Origin: Chryseobacterium sp. IHB B 17019
GTDB lineage: Bacteria; Bacteroidota; Bacteroidia; Flavobacteriales; Weeksellaceae
Assembly (NCBI RefSeq): GCF_001456155.1
Contig: NZ_CP013293.1
Span: forward strand, 2,976,001 to 3,040,000
DNA: 64,000 bases
Direction: 5' to 3'
Below are positions 50,391 through 58,772 of the stretch, piece after piece. Position numbers and translations under genes: made by a program. The first letter of the stretch is position 1; every line of letters starts with the position of its first letter. The notes beneath the pieces are model-generated. The model searched no databases, was not told the DNA's origin, and saw nothing but the letters and a program-made list of their open reading frames with translations.

Positions 50391-51659
50391 TTAGTTAATT
50401 TGCTTTAAAGATCCGCCGGACATTTTGCTGATATCAGAAGTGATTTCCGGATTTCCTTTATATTTAATCAAACCTCCAGAAGAAGCTTTTGCTTTTAATT
50501 TATCAACAACATTCACAGAAATGCTTGCTCCTGAAGTAGATTCTGCCTCTACCTGATTGGCTCTGAAATTTTCACCTTTACAAATCGCGCCGCTGCTGAT
50601 ATCAAACTTTGCCATTCCGGCCTGCCCTTCAATACTTGAATCTGATCCGCTAGAACCTTTGAATACCAGGTTTTTTGAATTAAGATCGATTTTAATATCT
50701 GAACCTGAAGTCGCTTCAACATTAGTTTCGTTGGCAATATGGAATTTTCCTTTTACCACAGAACCTGATGACGCGTCGATGGTAAGATTATTTTCTCTTA
50801 CAGAATTGATGGTCGTAAAAGTTGATCCTGAAGACGTTTTGATATTGTCCATTCTTGGAGAAGAAACATTTACGCTGATGTTTTTAAACTTTAAGTTCTT
50901 CTGTCCTTTGTTATCAACATAAACTTTCAGAACACCGTTTTCCACTTTTGTCATGATATATTGTAGTTTGTCGGCATCGGCAATTACCTTGATGTTTGTA
51001 GGGCTTTCCTGTTTGAAAACAACATTCACACCCGTACTCACATGAATTCCGGAGAATTCTCCAACGCTTCTGGATTCACCACTTAAATAGGAAGACGTAT
51101 TGTCTGATGTCAGACTGCTTCTGGTATTGGTAATCGGATTGATTTTAGTTTCACTGGAGCTGATAATTTTATTAATGTCATCCATTGAAAGTTTTCCGTC
51201 TAACTTCACCAGAATATTTTCGTCACCACCGCTGTCGATGCTTAACAACAGATCATCCATGATTCCGTTTTTCTCTTCAGAAGAGAGGAATTTTATTTTG
51301 GCTCCTCCGCTGTTCATAGTCATGATTTCACTGTAGTTCAAATCACTCAGGTAAGAAGAAATATCTTTATTGATTTGAGCTAATTTCTGTCCTTTCATTG
51401 ATTTGCCATCTGTCGACTTTTCAGCTATAAAAACTTTCAGACCGTTGATTTTTGATAATAAAGGTTTCATCTGGTCTAATTCTGCATCTCCCAAATCTAA
51501 GCTGCTGAGCATCCCGAACATTGGTTTTGCAATTTTTATGGAGGTCACGCCTTCGACTTCCTGATATTTTTCAAAAAGCTGGTCGAGCTTGTCTTTCTGC
51601 CCATACACATTGTAGAAATGGGAAAAAGCAAGGGCGAATATTATTATTATTTTTTTCAT
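50391..51659 (-). CDS. Fused DUF4252 + DUF2807 (head GIN domain) secreted protein
   Basis: 422 aa. A signal peptide (MKKIIIIFALAFSHFYNVYGQ) is followed by a DUF4252 domain (~22-155; FEKYQEVEGVTSIKIAKPMF, ADKSTDGKSMKG-like strand) and a DUF2807 beta-helix-like domain (~205-420; FSGIHVSTGVNVVFKQ, VENGVLKVYVDNK, then repeating SGS/SSG turns). DUF2807 is described as a putative adhesin head GIN domain, a name that does not establish adhesion. The protein probably sits in the periplasm or on the surface. It precedes the DUF4252 lipoprotein by 11 bp and follows the anti-sigma-like gene, pointing to co-transcription. Confidence 0.82.
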   Translation of the reverse strand: MKKIIIIFALAFSHFYNVYGQKDKLDQLFEKYQEVEGVTSIKIAKPMFGMLSSLDLGDAELDQMKPLLSKINGLKVFIAEKSTDGKSMKGQKLAQINKDISSYLSDLNYSEIMTMNSGGAKIKFLSSEEKNGIMDDLLLSIDSGGDENILVKLDGKLSMDDINKIISSSETKINPITNTRSSLTSDNTSSYLSGESRSVGEFSGIHVSTGVNVVFKQESPTNIKVIADADKLQYIMTKVENGVLKVYVDNKGQKNLKFKNISVNVSSPRMDNIKTSSGSTFTTINSVRENNLTIDASSGSVVKGKFHIANETNVEATSGSDIKIDLNSKNLVFKGSSGSDSSIEGQAGMAKFDISSGAICKGENFRANQVEAESTSGASISVNVVDKLKAKASSGGLIKYKGNPEITSDISKMSGGSLKQIN

Positions 51660-51727
51660 GAGTCAATTTTTATTTTTTTGATTATTAGTGCCTGATCAGG
51701 TGCATACAATCTTATTTTAAAGGTTAA

Positions 51728-52405
51728 TTAATAATCGTCGTCAACGACTTTTGGTTGTACTAATTTTTCACTGACGTTATTTGCAAATATTTGGAATGAA
51801 TATTTAGTCACATTAATGGCTTCTTCTACGTTTTCGATTTTTTTACCGTTTACAATCACGTAAGAATCCTGATATCCCGTAGAATCTGAAGCTTTTTTAT
51901 ATTTTCTGTAAGAGGAATTGTCTACAAACTGCGGCTTTCTTTCTTTTTTAAGCCTTCCTCTTTTGGGTAGAATTTCATCTAAAACATCTTTCTCTGCCAC
52001 TGTATTTTCCTGGAAAATAGAATCTTTTTTCGCTTCAATTGTATCGTTTGGATGATTTACCGCTACCTGTTCCTGATGATCATTATTTTCTTCAATAAAA
52101 TCATTTTTCTGATTTTTGATCTGATTTTCTACCAACTGCGCCTGATCTTTTACATCAGAATTTTGATAATTAAAAAGAAAACCAATGCTCAACAGCAAAA
52201 CTACACCTGCCACCATCCAGAACCATTTCGGGAATGAAGGTTTCGTTTTGGAGTCAATCGGGATAATTGGGGCTCCGTTGTCTTCCACTTCATCTTGTTT
52301 TCCTTCTGCTTTTTTCAGGAAATCCTCAAAATCCCAGTCCATTTTTTCTTCCTTTATATTCTGGAAGATCTCGTCGTATTTATTCTGAAATTTGTCGTTG
52401 TTCAT
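51728..52405 (-). CDS. Single-pass membrane protein, anti-sigma-like
   Basis: 225 aa. An acidic cytoplasmic N-terminus (~1-58; YDEIFQNIKEEKMDWDFEDF) is followed by one membrane helix (~61-79, WFWMVAGVVLLLSIGFLF) and a charged outer part (~80-225). No catalytic motif is seen. The topology, and the 26-bp overlap with the ECF sigma gene before it, fit a membrane anti-sigma factor, although the classic zinc anti-sigma motif is absent. Naming is by context; direct evidence is lacking. Confidence 0.6.
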   Translation of the reverse strand: MNNDKFQNKYDEIFQNIKEEKMDWDFEDFLKKAEGKQDEVEDNGAPIIPIDSKTKPSFPKWFWMVAGVVLLLSIGFLFNYQNSDVKDQAQLVENQIKNQKNDFIEENNDHQEQVAVNHPNDTIEAKKDSIFQENTVAEKDVLDEILPKRGRLKKERKPQFVDNSSYRKYKKASDSTGYQDSYVIVNGKKIENVEEAINVTKYSFQIFANNVSEKLVQPKVVDDDY

Positions 52406-52889
52406 AATCCATCAATTGTGAAATTTGTTCTTTTACTTTTTGTCTGGCCCGCATAAGATTTACTCTTACTGCATTCTCTTCCATTTCCAACATTTCGGCG
52501 ATTTCCGAAACTTCATATTCTTCTACGTCTTTCAAATGGATCACTGTCTTTTGTTTTTCCGGAAGCTCATTAATAAAGCTGATAATATATTCCTTCAAAT
52601 TGTTTACATCCATGCTGTAAAGCTCTGACCGATGAAGCTGCATATCCGCGAATCCCCGCTTTACTTCATGGTGTTTCAGTCTGTTCAGGCATTCGTTCCG
52701 GACGGCTTTCAATGCATAGGATTTTAAGTTCCCAAACTTTTCCAGCTCATCTTTTTTCTGCCAGAATTTTATCATCAAGTCCTGCACCACATCTTCCGCC
52801 TCATCACTACTCATGACAAACCTTTTCGCAAAGCGATACATCTCATTTTTGAGAATAAATACCGTATTCTTGAAAGTATCTTGGGTCAT
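52380..52889 (-). CDS. ECF RNA polymerase sigma factor
   Basis: 169 aa. Region 2 (~10-75; VMSSDEAEDVVQDLMIKFWQ) and region 4 (~115-165; ELPEKQKTVIHLKDVEEYEV, EIAEMLEMEENAVRVNLMRA) are the hallmarks of group 4 (ECF) sigma factors. It would direct RNA polymerase to a small regulon, presumably including its own unit. Its start is a minus-strand ATG at 52889, and its 3' end overlaps the anti-sigma-like gene by 26 bp, so translation of the two is coupled. The inducing signal is unknown; the DUF4252/DUF2807 products downstream suggest the cell envelope. Confidence 0.9.
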   Translation of the reverse strand: MTQDTFKNTVFILKNEMYRFAKRFVMSSDEAEDVVQDLMIKFWQKKDELEKFGNLKSYALKAVRNECLNRLKHHEVKRGFADMQLHRSELYSMDVNNLKEYIISFINELPEKQKTVIHLKDVEEYEVSEIAEMLEMEENAVRVNLMRARQKVKEQISQLMDYEQRQISE

Positions 52890-52944
52890 AAGTTTTGTTT
52901 CTATAGGTAAGACAATTGGAATTTCAGTTTTATTACATCAAAAA

Positions 52945-52979
52945 CAAAAAAACTTCAAAATATTTTGAAGTTTTTTTAT
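52945..52979 (-). terminator. Terminator after the GlmU-like gene
   Basis: A perfect AACTTCAAAATATTTTGAAG hairpin flanked by A- and T-runs, between the sigma gene start and the end of the GlmU-like gene. Confidence 0.8.
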
Positions 52980-52986
52980 ATACTTA

Positions 52987-54147
52987 TTAATACGTATCAA
53001 AAATAAATTTAAAAATAGCCTTATCCTCATCAGTCAAAGCTACTTTTCTTCTCGCCATTGCCCGTTCTGCCACTTCGTAGGCTTTATCCAGTTTAAATCT
53101 TTCATCATCCTTAAAACCGCCCCACGAAAAATTCTCTACCAGATTCGGAGGAAAGCCTTCTTTAAAAATATTGGAAGCTACCCCAACAACCGTTCCTGTG
53201 TTCAACTGAGTATTGATGGCTGTTTTAGAATGGTCACCCATGATTAGGCCGGCAAATTGTAAGCCTGTATCTTCAAAGGCTTTTGTGCGGTAATTCCATA
53301 ATTTTACGTGACCATAATTATTTTTCAAGTTTGATGAATTGGTATCTGCCCCGAAATTACACCACTCTCCCACTACGGAATTCCCTAGAAATCCATCATG
53401 TCCCTTGCTGGAATATCCGAAAATAATGATGTTATTAACTTCACCTCCAACTTTACAATGCGGTCCAACCGTCGTTGAACCATAAATTTTCGCTCCCAAA
53501 TTAAACTTAGAATCTTCACCCAAGGAAATCGGGCCACGAAGATTACAACCCTCCATCACTTCGGCATTTTTCCCGATATAAATTTTTCCGGTTTTGGTAT
53601 TTAAAGTGGAGAACTCAATTTGTGCACCTTCTTCAATAAATAAATCTTTTTTATCTCCTAAAAATCCGTTCGTTGAAGAAAGTTCCTGTGAAATTCTGCC
53701 TTTTGTAAGCAATTCAAAATCAAAATCGATGGCTTTGTGATTATAGGTAAAAAGATCTGTTGGTTTTTTAAAGAAAGTCAGCTCTTCTTTAATATCCGTC
53801 ATTTTTTCAATCTGGTTCAAAGAAAAATCCTTCATATTGATTCTTGCCGCAATCAGTTCATCTTCATAAACCAATGCTTCACCCTGCTTCAAATCTTTTA
53901 TTTGTTGTATTACATTTTCTGTCGGCAAAAAATTAGTAACCAAAAAAAGACTCTCTTTTTCTTCAGGGTTACTGAATTTATTTTGAAGATAATTTTCCGT
54001 GAAATAAGAAATTTCCGTGTTCTCCAAAATTTTCTGCCATCTTTCGGAGAAAGTAAGGATTCCGCATCGCATTTCTGCAACCGGTCTTGTAAAAGTAAGA
54101 GGGAGAAAATCTTCCCAATATTGTGCATCTGAAAATACTAATTGCAT
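52987..54147 (-). CDS. GlmU-like sugar nucleotidyltransferase/acyltransferase (Bacteroidota type)
   Basis: 386 aa. The N-terminal region (~1-150; LVFSDAQYWEDFLPLTFTRP, EMRCGILTFSERW) matches the alternative GlmU family of Bacteroidota/Chlorobi, with a shortened nucleotidyltransferase part. The C-terminal half is a left-handed beta-helix (~165-330; hexapeptide turns such as IYIGKNAEVMEGCNLRG, GAKIYGSTTVGPHCKVGG and VVGEWCNFGADTNSSNLKNN). By family it should help make UDP-N-acetylglucosamine for peptidoglycan and LPS; the exact split of activities with a classic GlmU, if any, cannot be told here. It has its own -7 box at 54249-54256 and a terminator. Confidence 0.85.
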   Translation of the reverse strand: MQLVFSDAQYWEDFLPLTFTRPVAEMRCGILTFSERWQKILENTEISYFTENYLQNKFSNPEEKESLFLVTNFLPTENVIQQIKDLKQGEALVYEDELIAARINMKDFSLNQIEKMTDIKEELTFFKKPTDLFTYNHKAIDFDFELLTKGRISQELSSTNGFLGDKKDLFIEEGAQIEFSTLNTKTGKIYIGKNAEVMEGCNLRGPISLGEDSKFNLGAKIYGSTTVGPHCKVGGEVNNIIIFGYSSKGHDGFLGNSVVGEWCNFGADTNSSNLKNNYGHVKLWNYRTKAFEDTGLQFAGLIMGDHSKTAINTQLNTGTVVGVASNIFKEGFPPNLVENFSWGGFKDDERFKLDKAYEVAERAMARRKVALTDEDKAIFKFIFDTY

Positions 54148-54155
54148 TTTTATTA

Positions 54156-54200
54156 AGTTAGATGTTAGAGGCTAGAAGTTAGAAGTTAGAGGATGGAAGT
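54156..54200. repeat. Short-unit intergenic repeat
   Basis: Variants of AGAAGTTAGA and GTTAGAGG repeated four to five times between the GlmU-like start and its promoter, thus inside its 5' leader. It resembles the repeat islands at 30118 and 56537 in style but not in exact sequence. Confidence 0.5.
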
Positions 54201-54248
54201 TTTGACAGTCCATTCATTTTAACTTATAATTTTTTGTTCCTAGTAAAG

Positions 54249-54256
54249 CAAAAATA
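54249..54256 (-). promoter_or_regulatory. -7 box for the GlmU-like gene
   Basis: The minus strand reads TATTTTTG (TAnnTTTG), 102 bp before the start, so the transcript would carry the short-unit repeat in its leader. Confidence 0.45.
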
Positions 54257-54311
54257 CAAATACTAGAACTAACTTTTAATATCCAGCTTTAAATTCTACA
54301 TTAAATCAAAC

Positions 54312-54343
54312 AAAAAAGTCTTCCGGAAAACCGAAAGACTTTA
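54312..54343 (-). terminator. Terminator after rpmE2
   Basis: The stem AAAGTCTTCCGG / CCGAAAGACTTT with a 4-nt loop and a T-run on the minus strand. Confidence 0.85.
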
Positions 54344-54364
54344 AAATATTTTAATTGCAAAAAA

Positions 54365-54616
54365 TTACTTAGCGAATTTTTTGTATTTGTTCATAAATTT
54401 ATCAACTCTACCTGCAGTGTCAACTAATTTTACTTTACCTGTGTAGAACGGGTGAGAAGTTGAAGAAATTTCCATTTTGATTAGAGGATACTCTTGTCCT
54501 TCGTACTCGATTGTGTCTTTTGTTTCTGCAGTAGACTTGCAAAGAAACACCTCGTCGTTACTCATATCTTTGAAAACAACAAGTCTATAATTTTCTGGGT
54601 GAATTCCGTTTTTCAT
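54365..54616 (-). CDS. rpmE2: 50S ribosomal protein L31, type B (zinc-independent)
   Basis: 83 aa. L31 of the large subunit, in the type B form: [20 protein letters not shown] start, [20 protein letters not shown] core. The zinc-binding cysteines of type A L31 are absent. Where both forms exist, type B often takes over under zinc limitation; whether a type A copy exists elsewhere is not visible. It is transcribed alone from a -7 box at 54688-54695 and closed by a terminator. Confidence 0.97.
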   Translation of the reverse strand: MKNGIHPENYRLVVFKDMSNDEVFLCKSTAETKDTIEYEGQEYPLIKMEISSTSHPFYTGKVKLVDTAGRVDKFMNKYKKFAK

Positions 54617-54687
54617 AATACAATTTTTAAAAAATTAAAGTTTGCCTTCGAAATAGTAATGGATATTTCTCTGCTAATTTTAGGGTG

Positions 54688-54695
54688 CAAAAATA
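54688..54695 (-). promoter_or_regulatory. -7 box for rpmE2
   Basis: The minus strand reads TATTTTTG (TAnnTTTG), 71 bp before the rpmE2 start. No Zur-like palindrome was obvious nearby. Confidence 0.5.
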
Positions 54696-54766
54696 CAATA
54701 TTTTTTTTAATTTCCAAATACCCGATCAATATTTTTTTCTTCATAAGAAATTCAAAGTATTTTCGT

Positions 54767-54774
54767 TAAATTTG
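54767..54774 (+). promoter_or_regulatory. -7 box for the beta-helix lipoprotein operon
   Basis: TAAATTTG (TAnnTTTG), 25 bp before the ATG. Confidence 0.55.
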
Positions 54775-54799
54775 AAATCTATTTAAAAATATAATTTCG

Positions 54800-56212
54800 A
54801 TGAAATTCAAATTATTACTGGCTTTTTCTTTCTGGATGCTTATTATGGCTGTATCCTGTAATAAAGATGATATTAGTTTTGATGCTCCCTCTCAGGAATT
54901 GAGATTTTCAAAAGACACCGTATTTTGCGATACTGTCTATCATCAGGTCCGTTCTGAGACGTATGCTGTAAAAGTATATAATAATGAAGACAAAGATATC
55001 CTGATTCCAAGAATTTATCTTGAAAAAGGGGCTTCTTCTTTATATAAGATAAATGTAGACGGAAAACCGGGTCATGATTTTAAAGATGTACCATTAAGAA
55101 AGAAAGACAGTCTTTATATTTTCGTAGAAATTGCACCGGAAGCAAGCGGTCCGGAAGCGATTGCTGAAGATAAAATCTTATTCCAAAGCCCTGTTGCTCA
55201 GCAACAAGTGGTGTTATTCTCTGTGGTTCAGGATGCAGAATTTTTCATCGAAACCCCTTCAAATCCTAATGCTATCACCACCCATACTACGTGGACAAAG
55301 GATAAAGCGAAAATTATTTACGGGGATTTAACGATCGATCAGAATGTTACCTTAGATATTGAAGCCGGAACAAAAGTTTATTTCCATAAAAACAGCGGAA
55401 TGAAAGTCCTTTCCGGAGCTTCATTAAATATTAACGGAACTTTAGCCAACAATGTTGTTCTTCGAGGTGATAGAAATGACCCTGCTTATGATACGATTCC
55501 TAAAAGCTGGAAATCTATAAAGATGGACGCTGGATCTACCCTTAACATGAATTATGCGAGACTTTTCGGCGGTACCAAAGGCCTTGAAATGAAGCAGACC
55601 AATGCTACAATCAATAATTCCTTCATCCATACTTTCCAGGAATACGGAATTTATGCGGTGGCTTCTACCGTTAATGCTAAAAATTTAGTCATGAACAATT
55701 GTGGAGAATCTGCTATCGGAATTTTCAAGGGTGGAACTCACAGTTATATTCATTCTACTATTGCCAATTATTCAAATTTATTACAATCATACAACAGGAA
55801 CGGGATTTTTGCAACCAATGAATGGACAAACGACTCCGGACAAACGGAGCAAGGCGCTCTTATCCTTAATGTAAGGAACAGTATTGTTTATTCCGACAGG
55901 GATAATTCTGTGAATTTTGAGCAGACTCCGGGACAATTATTCAATTTTGTGTTTGAAAACTGTTTGTTAAAATATTCCAGTACATCAGAAGCAGGTTTCC
56001 CATTTGACAGCAATCCGAGTGTGATCCAGTCGATAAAAAATCAGGATCCGTTGTTTGTTAATTATTTTGCTGCACAGATGAATTTAAGAGTGAAGCAAAA
56101 CTCGCCTGCAATCGGCAAAGGAAGTACGGCAGTAGCTGCGACAGTTCCTACAGATATTGCGAATGTTTCAAGAACTTCAAATCCTACTTTGGGAGCTTAT
56201 CAGTATCAATAA
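54800..56212 (+). CDS. Lipoprotein with right-handed beta-helix
   Basis: 470 aa. The lipoprotein signal ends at AVSC (Cys ~20). An N-terminal Ig-like part (~25-150; LRFSKDTVFCDTVYHQVRSE, EDKDILIPRIYLE) is followed by a beta-helix region (~165-440) of short repeated turns (LTIDQNVTLDIEAGTKVYFH, GASLNINGTLANNVVLRGD, GGTKGLEMKQTNATINNS) and a C-terminal SNPTLGAYQYQ. This pattern is common in Bacteroidota outer-membrane lipoproteins that may bind or cut polysaccharide; no catalytic site is evident. Its stop overlaps the ATG of the MazG-like gene by one base, so the two are translationally coupled. Confidence 0.75.
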   Translation: MKFKLLLAFSFWMLIMAVSCNKDDISFDAPSQELRFSKDTVFCDTVYHQVRSETYAVKVYNNEDKDILIPRIYLEKGASSLYKINVDGKPGHDFKDVPLRKKDSLYIFVEIAPEASGPEAIAEDKILFQSPVAQQQVVLFSVVQDAEFFIETPSNPNAITTHTTWTKDKAKIIYGDLTIDQNVTLDIEAGTKVYFHKNSGMKVLSGASLNINGTLANNVVLRGDRNDPAYDTIPKSWKSIKMDAGSTLNMNYARLFGGTKGLEMKQTNATINNSFIHTFQEYGIYAVASTVNAKNLVMNNCGESAIGIFKGGTHSYIHSTIANYSNLLQSYNRNGIFATNEWTNDSGQTEQGALILNVRNSIVYSDRDNSVNFEQTPGQLFNFVFENCLLKYSSTSEAGFPFDSNPSVIQSIKNQDPLFVNYFAAQMNLRVKQNSPAIGKGSTAVAATVPTDIANVSRTSNPTLGAYQYQ

Positions 56213-56538
56213 TGGAAATTACCAATCTGCAGCAGCAAGTCGATGAATGGATAAAAACAATTGGCGTCCGTTATTTCAACGAGCTTACCAATATGGCCAT
56301 GCTGACGGAAGAAGTCGGGGAAGTGGCGAGAATCATCGCAAGAAGATATGGCGAACAAAGCGAGAAGGAAAGCGACAAAAATAAAGATTTGGGTGAAGAG
56401 CTGGCGGATGTTTTGTTTGTAACGTTGTGTCTGGCCAATCAAACCGGAGTAAATCTGCAGGAAGCTTTCGACAGAAAAATGAAGATAAAGACTGATCGCG
56501 ATAAAGACCGTCATCAGAATAATGAGAAATTAAAATAA
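56212..56538 (+). CDS. MazG-like nucleotide pyrophosphohydrolase
   Basis: 108 aa. It carries the all-alpha NTP pyrophosphatase motif with metal-binding acidic residues: EEVGEVARIIARRYGEQ (Glu ~33-37) and GEELADVLFVTLCLANQTG (Glu/Asp ~62-66). Enzymes of this fold hydrolyse (d)NTPs to monophosphates, often for house-cleaning. The one-base overlap with the lipoprotein gene before it puts a cytoplasmic enzyme in an envelope-protein operon, probably for transcription convenience only. A palindromic repeat separates it from aroA. Confidence 0.85.
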   Translation: MEITNLQQQVDEWIKTIGVRYFNELTNMAMLTEEVGEVARIIARRYGEQSEKESDKNKDLGEELADVLFVTLCLANQTGVNLQEAFDRKMKIKTDRDKDRHQNNEKLK

Positions 56539-56614
56539 TGATGGAAGATGGATGATGGAAGCCGGAGGTTTAGCTCAATACTTAACTTCCAGCTTCTTAC
56601 CTCCAGCTTCCTTA
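56537..56614. repeat. Palindromic intergenic repeat (GGAAGCCGGAGGT type)
   Basis: GGAAGCCGGAGGT (56557-56569) and ACCTCCAGCTTCC (56599-56611) can pair at 12 of 13 bases around a 29-base loop. The arms are flanked by related direct units (GATGGAAGATGGATGATGG and ACTTCCAGCTTC). It fills the gap between the MazG-like gene and aroA. Confidence 0.6.
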
Positions 56615-56622
56615 CTTAAGAA

Positions 56623-57846
56623 ATGAAGTTAGAAAAATCAAAATTAATCGGGGATAAAACAGTACAGATCAGCGGTTCGAAAAGTATTTCGAATCGTTTG
56701 TTGATTTTAGAAAGTCTGTTTAAAAACATAAAAATCGGAAATCTTTCCAATTCGCAGGATACACAATTGCTGAAAAAAGCATTGGAACAAAATACAGATA
56801 TTGTTGATATTCACCACGCAGGGACGGCAATGCGTTTCCTGACTTCTTATTATTCAATAATGGAAGGTAAAACTACCATTCTTACCGGCTCAAAAAGAAT
56901 GAAAGAAAGACCGATCAAAAATCTGGTCACTGCTTTACAAAATCTTGGAGTTGAAATTGAATATCTTGAAAATGAAGGCTTTCCACCATTGAAAATCACA
57001 GGAAGAAAAATCACCCAGGCTAAAGTAGATGTTCCGGCAAATATTTCGAGCCAGTTTATCACTTCTCTCCTATTGATCGCGGGAAAACTGGAAAATGGCC
57101 TAGAAATAAATCTTGTTGGCGAAGTGACTTCAAGGTCTTACATTGAAATGACGCTGGATATTTTAACCAAATTCGGAATTAAAAATAGCTTCACTGGAAA
57201 TACAATCAAAGTTGAATCATTTATCAATAATCATTCATCAATTATAAATTATGAGGTGGAAAGTGACTGGAGTTCAGCATCATATTTCTATTCTATCGCA
57301 GCATTAGGAAGAGAAACAATTCACCTGAAAAGCTTCTACAAAGAATCAACACAAGGGGATTCTGCGATTGCAAAAATCTATGAAGAGTTTTTTGGAATTA
57401 AAACCATTTTTGCAGAAAACGAGCATAAAATTACCCTTCAGGCAAATTCCAATTTCCAGTTTCCTGAAAAGATTGTTTTGGATATGAACAATTGCCCGGA
57501 TATTGCCCAAACACTTTGTGTGACAGCTTCGGCGTTGAAAATTCCTTTTGAAATTTCAGGCTTGGGAACTTTAAGAGTGAAAGAAACCGACAGGTTGCTG
57601 GCTTTATATAATGAATTAAAAAAAATCGGGACAGAAACTGAAATTACAGATTTAAGTATAAAATCAATCAGTTTTAGCGAACCAGAAGAGAATATTTCTA
57701 TAAAAACCTATCAGGATCACAGAATGGCCATGAGTTTTGCTCCGTTTTGCCTGATTGCAGCATTAAATATTGAAGACGAAGATGTTGTAGAAAAATCTTA
57801 TCCTATGTTTTGGGAAGATTTAAATACTATTTTAACTAAAAACTAA
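56623..57846 (+). CDS. aroA: 3-phosphoshikimate 1-carboxyvinyltransferase (EPSP synthase)
   Basis: 407 aa. It joins phosphoenolpyruvate to shikimate-3-phosphate in chorismate synthesis. Conserved family motifs are GSKSISNRLLILESLF near the start, HHAGTAMRFLTSYYS, SSQFITSLLLIAG, DWSSASYFYSIAAL, DMNNCPDIAQTL, RVKETDRLLALYNEL and the C-terminal QDHRMAMSFAPF. Length is slightly short of the enterobacterial enzyme (427) but usual for Bacteroidota. The GTAMRF motif shows Ala at the position where many enzymes have GNAGTAMRP. Its stop overlaps the start of the next gene by one base. Confidence 0.95.
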   Translation: MKLEKSKLIGDKTVQISGSKSISNRLLILESLFKNIKIGNLSNSQDTQLLKKALEQNTDIVDIHHAGTAMRFLTSYYSIMEGKTTILTGSKRMKERPIKNLVTALQNLGVEIEYLENEGFPPLKITGRKITQAKVDVPANISSQFITSLLLIAGKLENGLEINLVGEVTSRSYIEMTLDILTKFGIKNSFTGNTIKVESFINNHSSIINYEVESDWSSASYFYSIAALGRETIHLKSFYKESTQGDSAIAKIYEEFFGIKTIFAENEHKITLQANSNFQFPEKIVLDMNNCPDIAQTLCVTASALKIPFEISGLGTLRVKETDRLLALYNELKKIGTETEITDLSIKSISFSEPEENISIKTYQDHRMAMSFAPFCLIAALNIEDEDVVEKSYPMFWEDLNTILTKN

Positions 57847-58643
57847 TGAATACAAAAACCATCATCATCACAGGAACTTCCTCCGGAATAGGCTTCGTTT
57901 TAGCAGAATATTTCGGGAAAAAAGGCCATAAAGTTTATGGATTGAGCAGAAAACATACAGAAAGTCAATATTTTAAATCTATTCCAACTGATATTACAGA
58001 TAATGAAGCTGTTCAAAATGCGATTGCAGAAGTCTTGAAAACAGAAACCAGAATTGATGTCCTGATCAACAACGCCGGAATGGGAATGGTGGGCGCTGTG
58101 GAAGATTCTACGAAGGAAGATATTTTAAGATTATTTAATCTAAATCTTGTGGGTGCAGTCCAGATGATGAGTGCAGTTTTGCCGAAAATGCGTGAAAATA
58201 AATTCGGGCAGATCATCAATGTTTCCAGTATAGGAAGCGAAATGGGATTGCCTTTCCGGGGATTTTATTCAGCCTCAAAATCGGCTTTGGATAAAGTAAC
58301 TGAGGCGATGAGATATGAAGTTTACCCATGGAATATCCATGTTTGTTCGCTGCATTTGGGGGATATCAAAACCAATATCGCGGAAAACCGAGTAAGAACA
58401 AAAGTTTCCGAGCCTTATAAAAATGTTTTCGATAAAGTATATGCTTTGATGAACTCTCATGTTGGAGACGGAACTGAACCTCTGGAAGTTGCAGAATACG
58501 TCGATGTACTTTTAACTAAAAATAAGTGGAAAGCTCATTATTATTTTGGTAAATTCGGGCAGAAAATGGGGGTTCCTTTGAAATGGATTCTTCCGCAGGG
58601 AACTTATGAGAATTTAATGAAAAAATATAATAAACTGGCTTAG
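57846..58643 (+). CDS. Short-chain dehydrogenase/reductase
   Basis: 265 aa. A classical SDR: the cofactor motif TGTSSGIG (~8-15), NNAG (~77), the catalytic Ser in INVSSIGSEMG (~130), and YSASK (~143-147). An SR pair after the third strand (GLSRKH) favours NADP. The start overlaps the aroA stop by one base, so the two are co-expressed. The substrate cannot be told; the aroA link is by operon only. Confidence 0.85.
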   Translation: MNTKTIIITGTSSGIGFVLAEYFGKKGHKVYGLSRKHTESQYFKSIPTDITDNEAVQNAIAEVLKTETRIDVLINNAGMGMVGAVEDSTKEDILRLFNLNLVGAVQMMSAVLPKMRENKFGQIINVSSIGSEMGLPFRGFYSASKSALDKVTEAMRYEVYPWNIHVCSLHLGDIKTNIAENRVRTKVSEPYKNVFDKVYALMNSHVGDGTEPLEVAEYVDVLLTKNKWKAHYYFGKFGQKMGVPLKWILPQGTYENLMKKYNKLA

Positions 58644-58772
58644 TTTCAGTTATTAAAACAAATTTTATAATAATAAATATTTTAAATTATTAAGATTTTT
58701 ATTTAAATATTAAAATACCTTGCTTAGATTCTACGGAATGACAAACAAGACATTTTTAAACTTTTTACCTAT

